Origin: Actinomycetes bacterium
GTDB lineage: Bacteria > Actinomycetota > Acidimicrobiia > Acidimicrobiales > RAAP-2
Direction of reading: 5' to 3'
Length of the DNA stretch: 35,403 nt
Assembly: GCA_021791145.1 (NCBI GenBank)
Contig: JAJYXE010000045.1
Span: forward strand, 1 to 35,403
The first letter of the stretch is position 1, and each line of letters opens with the position of its first letter. The translations under genes were made by a program, and so were the position numbers. Below, one piece after another: positions 31,205-35,403 of this stretch. Below the pieces are notes generated by a model that was not told the DNA's origin, ran no database searches, and saw only the letters and a program-made list of their open reading frames with translations.

Positions 31205-33244
31205 TCACTCACCGACGCTGATGACGAGGGCACCGAGCGGATCGACTCTCACCGCTGCTCCTGGCGGCACGACGGTCGTCGCGGTCTCCTCCAGCACCAC
31301 GACCGGTCCTTCGAGCTCGGCGCCGACCGGGAGCGCGGCGCGCCGGACGATCTGGGTCTCGTGCTCGGCACGACCGAACACGACCAGGCGTCGCTCCGCC
31401 TGCCACCGAGGATCGGGGTCGGGGGCTTTGGGCACCGGCTCGGGTCGGCCGAGGTCGCCGAAGACGGTGGTGCGCAACGCGACGACCTCCATCGGCGCAC
31501 CTGGGTTCGAGTGCCCGAACCGCCTGCGGTGCGCGGCATGGAAGCGATCACCGACGACGTCGACGAAGCTCTCGGCCCGGACCTCGTCCAGGTCTTCGAG
31601 CGGGACGACGAGCGTGTACTCCTGGCCCTCGTAGCGCAGATCCATGCTGTGCTCCACGCGGACCGCCGGCTCCGCGACCCCTTGGTCGAGGAGCGTGATC
31701 CGCCCTTCGCTCTCCATCTCGGCGAGCAGCTTCACCAGCTCCGCGCGGTCCGCGCCGGCGAAGGGCGCGTAGAAGGAGAGCGAGGAGTCCTTCCTGAGCT
31801 CGGTCTCGAGCATCCCCCACGCAGAGAACGCGCCGGGGAGCGGGGGGACGATCACCTCGTCGATCTCGAGCTCTCGCGCCAGGAACACCGCGTGCATCGC
31901 GCCTGCCCCACCGAACGCGACCAAGGAGAAGTCGCGCGGCTCGATGCCCTTCTCGACCGTGAGAGTCCGGATGGCTTGACCCATTTTGGCGTTCACGACG
32001 TCGCAGATCCCCTCAGCGAGCTCGACGGTCTCGAGGCCCAGGGCTTCTCCGAGCGACGCGACTGCCCTGCGGGCGGCGTCGACGTCAAGGGTCATGCGAC
32101 CGCCGGCGAACCAGCTCGGGTCGACACGGCCCAAGACGACGTTCGCGTCCGTCACGGTCGGGCGGGTCCCGCCTCGCCCGTAGGCTGCCGGCCCCGGCTC
32201 CGCGCCAGCGCTCTCCGGCCCGACTCGCAGGCCTCCTGCCTCCAGGTAGGCGATCGAGCCTCCTCCGGCACCGATGGTGTGGATGTTGACGACGGGCAGG
32301 AGGAGGGGGAACCCTTCGAGCGCGGTCTCGGTGGAGACGTCAGGACGACCGTCGACGACCAGGCTCACGTCGAAGCTCGTGCCCCCCATGTCGATGCAGA
32401 CGAGGTTCGGCCGACCGAGCAGACGAGCCAGCGCGACTCCACCCATGGTGCCCCCGACCGGCCCGGAAAGCAGCGTCTGGAGGGTCACGTCGCGCGCGGC
32501 GGCCGCGGAGACCATCCCCCCGCTCGACTGCATCACGTGCAAGGTGACCGAGAGCCCGCGCTCGACCATCTGGCGCTCGAGACGCTCGAGGTACCGGCGG
32601 ACGATCGGTCCGATGTAGGCATCGAGCACCGTAGAAGACGTTCGCTCGTACTCGCGCCACTCCCTCGCGACGGCGTGGGAGAGCGAGATCGACGTGTCCT
32701 CCCCCAGCTCCTTTCGCAGGATCTCGGCCGCGCGACGCTCGTGTGCCGGGTTACGGTAGCTGAAGAGGAACGCCACGGCGATCGACTCGAAGCCTTCTTC
32801 GCGGAAACGCGCGGCGGCGCGCCGCACGGCATCTTCGTCGAGAGGGCACCGTTCCTCCCCTGCGTAGTTCAGCCGGCCGCCGATCTCGATCGTGTCCCGT
32901 CGGGGCACCAACGGCGCCGGCTTGCGGTAGTGCAGGTCGTACAGGTTCATCCGAGGACCGCGCGCGATCTGGTACACGTCTCCGGTGCCCTCGGTGACGA
33001 GCAGGAGCACCCTGGCACCTCGGCGCTCGAGGAACGCGTTCAGCCCTTGGGTGGTCCCGTGCACGGTGAAGGAGATCTCCCCGGGGGAGTCGATGACCTG
33101 ATCGAGCGCTGCGAACACGCCTTCGGTCAAGTCCGCGGGCGTCGTCGACGACTTCGCCGCGGCGTAGGTTCTCGTCTCTTCGTCGTATGCGACGACGTCG
33201 GTGAAGGTGCCGCCGATGTCCATCGACACGCGGTATCGGCTCAT
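31205..33244 (-). CDS. hydantoinase/oxoprolinase subunit A
   Basis: A 679-residue HyuA-family ATPase. The N-terminal MSRYRVSMDIGGTFTDV and central CIDMGGTSFDVSLVVDG are the two phosphate loops of the actin/Hsp70 fold. LLSGPVGGTMGG, TIGAGGGSIAYLEAGGLRVG, PRDFSLVAFGGAGAMHA and the C-terminal RRFGHSNPGAPMEVV are characteristic blocks. It activates the ring amide of the substrate by phosphorylation for subunit B. ATG at 33244 overlaps the stop of the small upstream gene by four bases (ATGA), so the two are co-translated. It is the paralogue of the N-terminal third of the triple fusion on the other arm. Confidence 0.94.
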   Translation of the reverse strand: MSRYRVSMDIGGTFTDVVAYDEETRTYAAAKSSTTPADLTEGVFAALDQVIDSPGEISFTVHGTTQGLNAFLERRGARVLLLVTEGTGDVYQIARGPRMNLYDLHYRKPAPLVPRRDTIEIGGRLNYAGEERCPLDEDAVRRAAARFREEGFESIAVAFLFSYRNPAHERRAAEILRKELGEDTSISLSHAVAREWREYERTSSTVLDAYIGPIVRRYLERLERQMVERGLSVTLHVMQSSGGMVSAAAARDVTLQTLLSGPVGGTMGGVALARLLGRPNLVCIDMGGTSFDVSLVVDGRPDVSTETALEGFPLLLPVVNIHTIGAGGGSIAYLEAGGLRVGPESAGAEPGPAAYGRGGTRPTVTDANVVLGRVDPSWFAGGRMTLDVDAARRAVASLGEALGLETVELAEGICDVVNAKMGQAIRTLTVEKGIEPRDFSLVAFGGAGAMHAVFLARELEIDEVIVPPLPGAFSAWGMLETELRKDSSLSFYAPFAGADRAELVKLLAEMESEGRITLLDQGVAEPAVRVEHSMDLRYEGQEYTLVVPLEDLDEVRAESFVDVVGDRFHAAHRRRFGHSNPGAPMEVVALRTTVFGDLGRPEPVPKAPDPDPRWQAERRLVVFGRAEHETQIVRRAALPVGAELEGPVVVLEETATTVVPPGAAVRVDPLGALVISVGE

Positions 33245-33594
33245 GGCTCTCGGTCCTCGCTGCCACGACGGCCGTGGATCGGTCCGACGGCGATCGCGAC
33301 CTCGTAGAGCGATCCACCGCCGTCCGGACCTTCGACGGGCGTGAACACCGCAGCCGCCCTCTTCGCGTTCTGCGCCCGCCACGGATCCTCGACCCAGGTT
33401 CGGTAGGCCTGCCTGCTCTGCCACAGAGCGGTGACGAGCGCGGGAGCTTCCTCGTCGTCGGGGACCTGCAGCTCCGCCCCGAGGAAGCCCGGGGTCCTGG
33501 CGGATCGCTCCAGCACGCCCTCTGCGGCGAAGAACCGCTCGATCGCACCGGGACCTCCGGAGACCTGCCGCAGGTAGAGCACACTTCTGACCAC
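33241..33594 (-). CDS. small ABM-like (dimeric alpha-beta barrel) protein
   Basis: A 117-residue protein. VRSVLYLRQVSGG, then ERFFAAEGVLERSARTPGFL, LVTALWQSRQAYRTWVEDPW and a terminal YEVAIAVG strand give the strand-helix-strand plan of antibiotic-biosynthesis-monooxygenase-like domains. These domains bind or modify small molecules, often as homodimers. Its role next to HyuA is unknown: an accessory enzyme, a ligand-binding helper or a detoxifying monooxygenase are all possible. GTG at 33594 follows GGGGGGTGAC. It is the first gene of the minus-strand arm, and its stop overlaps HyuA. Family call is by pattern only. Confidence 0.7.
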   Translation of the reverse strand: MVRSVLYLRQVSGGPGAIERFFAAEGVLERSARTPGFLGAELQVPDDEEAPALVTALWQSRQAYRTWVEDPWRAQNAKRAAAVFTPVEGPDGGGSLYEVAIAVGPIHGRRGSEDREP

Positions 33595-33652
33595 GTCACC
33601 CCCCGTGCCGAGCTCGACAACTTTCCGGTTTCACAGAAGTTACCTTTCCCAG

Positions 33653-33682
33653 ACAGTAAACTCGGTGTTCGAAACCAGTCAA
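33653..33682 (-). promoter_or_regulatory. promoter of the minus-strand arm
   Basis: On the minus strand TTGACT (33682-33677) and TACTGT (33658-33653) are 18 bases apart, with the first start codon at 33594. Between them and the gene, TTTCC occurs at 33622-33626 and 33645-33649 (plus strand), each followed by a CACAG or ACAG element. This could be a regulator site for the divergent XRE-cupin proteins. Confidence 0.5.
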
Positions 33683-33830
33683 GTCGGCCGTGGCGGAAGC
33701 CGTCCGCAGCTGGCCACGCACAACGAGACACCAAGGGCGCGATGGGAGTGGCTGGACCTGTCAGGGCCTCTGCGCCGGGCAATCTACGATCGCCAGTGGT
33801 CGGGGCCACGGCACGGCCCCCGGGGGAACG

Positions 33831-34394
33831 ATGACGACAGACGAAGTGGTGAGGAACGTGGGTCGCCAACTTCGGCGCATTCGACGCTCTCGAGGGATGA
33901 CGCTCGCCCAATTGGCCCGTCGGGCTGGCTGCACCGACAGCTACCTGTCGAGCGTCGAGAGCGGAGCGATCACCCCGACGCTGAGCTCGATCTCGACCCT
34001 CGCTGCCGTGCTCGGCGCCGACGTGAGCGCCTTCTTCCGTTCAGCTCCAGAGGAGAGAGTCCACGTCCAGCGAGCCGCGTCTTCGCGTCGCCTGCGGATC
34101 TCGCAGACCGCGAGCCAGACCTACACCATCTTGTCGTCGCGGAGGCTCGAGCCTTCCTTCACCGGCCTGATCGAAGACCTTGCACCGACTCCGGACGAGA
34201 CGTCCTACCGGTATTTCGGCGAGCGATTCCTCGTGATGCTCGAGGGCACGTTAACGGCGTGGATCGGCGCAGAGGAGTACACCCTCGGTCCCTTCGACAC
34301 GCTCCACTACTCTTCACACCCCGCGCACCTCGTCCGCGTCACGTCCCCCCAGCCGGCGCGCATCCTCTGGGTCGTCACCCCTGCGCTCCTGTGA
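33831..34394 (+). CDS. XRE-family regulator with cupin domain (first)
   Basis: A 187-residue protein. The helix-turn-helix spans about residues 8-62 (VGRQLRRIRRSRGMTLAQLA, then CTDSYLSSVESGAITPTLSS). A C-terminal cupin barrel follows at about 100-180 (YRYFGERFLVMLEGTLTAWI, then GPFDTLHYSSHPAHLVRV). XRE-cupin proteins usually sense a small catabolite or amino acid derivative in the cupin and control a neighbouring operon. It is divergent from the hydantoinase/importer/putA arm, whose promoter is about 150 bases away, so that arm is the likely target. ATG at 33831 follows CGGGGGAACG; longer in-frame openings upstream lack support. Confidence 0.9.
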   Translation: MTTDEVVRNVGRQLRRIRRSRGMTLAQLARRAGCTDSYLSSVESGAITPTLSSISTLAAVLGADVSAFFRSAPEERVHVQRAASSRRLRISQTASQTYTILSSRRLEPSFTGLIEDLAPTPDETSYRYFGERFLVMLEGTLTAWIGAEEYTLGPFDTLHYSSHPAHLVRVTSPQPARILWVVTPALL

Positions 34395-35014
34395 CCGACC
34401 CGAGGAACCGACGGCCGTATGGTCCCATGCCCGCCCCTCGTCCCGAAGACCCGAGCACAGGGGCGCCAGCGCAATCTCAGGGCCTTGCGAACACCACCCT
34501 CGCTGCAAGGATCGGCCGTCAGCTCCGCCAGCGACGGAAGGCTCTCGCACTGACCCTCGCTCAGGTCTCCGAACGCTCGACCCTCTCCGTCTCCTTTCTC
34601 TCGGCTGTCGAGAACGGCACGAACCTCCCCTCCCTCCCTTCGCTGGTGCGGATCACCGATGCCCTCGAGACGGACCTGCCGACGCTCCTCGTCGCCGAGG
34701 GAGCGAGCCGGGTCCGCACCGGGAAGCTGTCCGAGGACGAGCCGTTGATCGAGCTCTCTCACCCCGAGCTCCAGCTGACCGCGATCGCACTTCGGTTCTC
34801 CCCTGGAGACGAGCCGCACCTCCCGCTGCCCACCAAAGACCACGACGTCTTCTGCTACGTCGTGTCCGGCGAGCTGCAGGTGTCCCTCGACGAAGCGCCT
34901 CCGATCACGCTGTCGGACGAGGACGCGCTCGACGTTCGCAATGCATCCGTCATCCACATCCGGGCAGGACGCCCGACCTTGTCGGTCTGGACGTCCTGCC
35001 CCGTGCGCGTGTGA
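34391..35014 (+). CDS. XRE-family regulator with cupin domain (second)
   Basis: A 207-residue protein if GTG at 34391 is used; this overlaps the previous stop as GTGA and suggests coupling. ATG at 34427 would give 195 residues; neither has a clear ribosome site. The helix-turn-helix reads IGRQLRQRRKALALTLAQVS then TLSVSFLSAVENGTNLPSLP. The cupin part contains DVFCYVVSGELQVSLDEAPP and DALDVRNASVIHIRAG. It has the same domain order as its neighbour but low sequence identity. The pair may form hetero-oligomers, or one may control the hydroxyproline arm and the other the proline arm. Ligands unknown. Confidence 0.88.
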   Translation: MTDPRNRRPYGPMPAPRPEDPSTGAPAQSQGLANTTLAARIGRQLRQRRKALALTLAQVSERSTLSVSFLSAVENGTNLPSLPSLVRITDALETDLPTLLVAEGASRVRTGKLSEDEPLIELSHPELQLTAIALRFSPGDEPHLPLPTKDHDVFCYVVSGELQVSLDEAPPITLSDEDALDVRNASVIHIRAGRPTLSVWTSCPVRV

Positions 35015-35039
35015 CAACGCGTTCGTCACCAACGCGTTG
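35015..35039. terminator. inverted repeat directly after the second XRE-cupin stop
   Basis: Perfect 9-base arms caacgcgtt and aacgcgttg around a 7-base loop begin on the base after the TGA stop. No T-run follows. It may be an intrinsic terminator of the T-poor kind or a protein-binding site, since aacgcgtt is itself a palindrome. Confidence 0.4.
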
Positions 35040-35202
35040 ATCAACCGCCCTGGCTCAAATGCTGCCGAAGACCCCAAGTACGCAGCAGAGCTCCGGGCAG
35101 TCCTGAACACTCCCGCTGACCAGCTCTCGCGAAATCGGAAGCGTTGCAGACGGTTACACATACCTGTTGGCGACATGACCGGGTGCGGCCGAAAGCTGGA
35201 CC
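35040..35202. other. intergenic, no gene seen
   Basis: Nothing recognisable between the inverted repeat and the transposase scrap, only short open frames in several phases. Confidence 0.4.
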
Positions 35203-35280
35203 ATGCACCGGTAGGCGGAGATCGAGAACAGCTCTTCCTCCTCCCGCCGAGGATGCCCGACTGGCTCCAAGACGGGATCC
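35203..35280 (+). pseudogene. degenerate IS1182-like transposase start
   Basis: Two plus-strand frames together read MHR-stop-AEIEN, then after a frameshift EQLFLLPPRMPDWLQDG. This matches the conserved opening of IS1182-type transposases (…QLFLLPP.M.DWL…). An in-frame TAG, the frameshift near 35230 and loss of similarity after about 35280 show a dead fragment. The match is short, so the family is tentative. Confidence 0.42.
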
Positions 35281-35354
35281 CGTACAGAGCTCCCGTACAG
35301 AGCAAGGACGCCCTCGGTCTCCCCCCGAGCGCACTCCACGGGACGCGTCGCGGG

Positions 35355-35403
35355 CTACGACTTCGTGAACTTCTCCAGCACCGATTCGTCGAGCCCGAGA
35401 TCC
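35355..35403 (-). CDS. 3' end of an unrecognised gene
   Basis: The last 15 sense codons (DLGLDESVLEKFTKS) and a TAG stop at 35357-35355 of a frame that enters from beyond the right edge. The residues look like a protein C-terminus, but too little is visible to name it or to be sure it is coding. Confidence 0.3.
   Translation of the reverse strand, partial: DLGLDESVLEKFTKS

Noticed and set aside
30539..33307. 922-codon open frame opposite HyuA and HyuB
   Set aside because: Antisense shadow; it crosses two clear genes and has no recognisable domain or ribosome site.

Overview
The window is GC-rich, densely coded DNA with GTG and TTG starts and many ATGA, TTGA and TGATG gene overlaps. It has a long PutA without a ribbon-helix-helix domain and PucR, DeoR and XRE-cupin regulators. 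This points to a high-GC bacterium, most likely an actinobacterium; the genus cannot be read from the sequence. No rRNA, tRNA or CRISPR array was seen.

Left edge (1-2590): the 5' end of an APC-type amino acid permease and a DeoR-family regulator, both on the minus strand. Then 1.5 kb of decayed DNA containing a frameshifted remnant of an IS1634-like transposase.

Plus-strand arm (2591-19722): four tightly linked genes encode a 4-hydroxyproline route. They are a DapA-family deaminase, a proline racemase/4-hydroxyproline epimerase with both catalytic cysteines, a DadA-like FAD oxidase subunit, and a fused [2Fe-2S]/FAD-NAD/BFD dehydrogenase subunit. A PucR regulator and a metal-dependent amidohydrolase (possibly an Xaa-Pro type dipeptidase) follow. 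Next comes a ribose-type (CUT2) ABC importer: binding protein, double ATPase, permease. The arm ends with an uninterrupted 1831-codon frame that joins hydantoinase/oxoprolinase A, hydantoinase/oxoprolinase B and an alpha-ketoglutarate-semialdehyde dehydrogenase. That last domain supplies the final step of hydroxyproline catabolism.

Minus-strand arm (33594 down to 19777), convergent with the first: a small ABM-like protein, separate HyuA and HyuB, a second CUT2 importer in the order binding protein, ATPase, permease, then putA (proline to glutamate). A secreted glycine-rich protein and an ornithine cyclodeaminase/mu-crystallin family protein (possible pyrroline-2-carboxylate reductase) follow. 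Two XRE-cupin regulators (33831-35014) are divergent from this arm. A degenerate IS1182-like transposase start and the last codons of an unrecognised gene close the window.

The two arms have the same logic: ribose-type importer plus ATP-dependent cyclic-amide hydrolase (HyuA/HyuB) plus enzymes degrading hydroxyproline or proline. My working hypothesis is an island for scavenging cyclic-amide forms of proline and hydroxyproline, for example prolyl diketopiperazines, hydantoins or oxoprolines. The substrate is inference; the pathway enzymes and gene order are seen directly.
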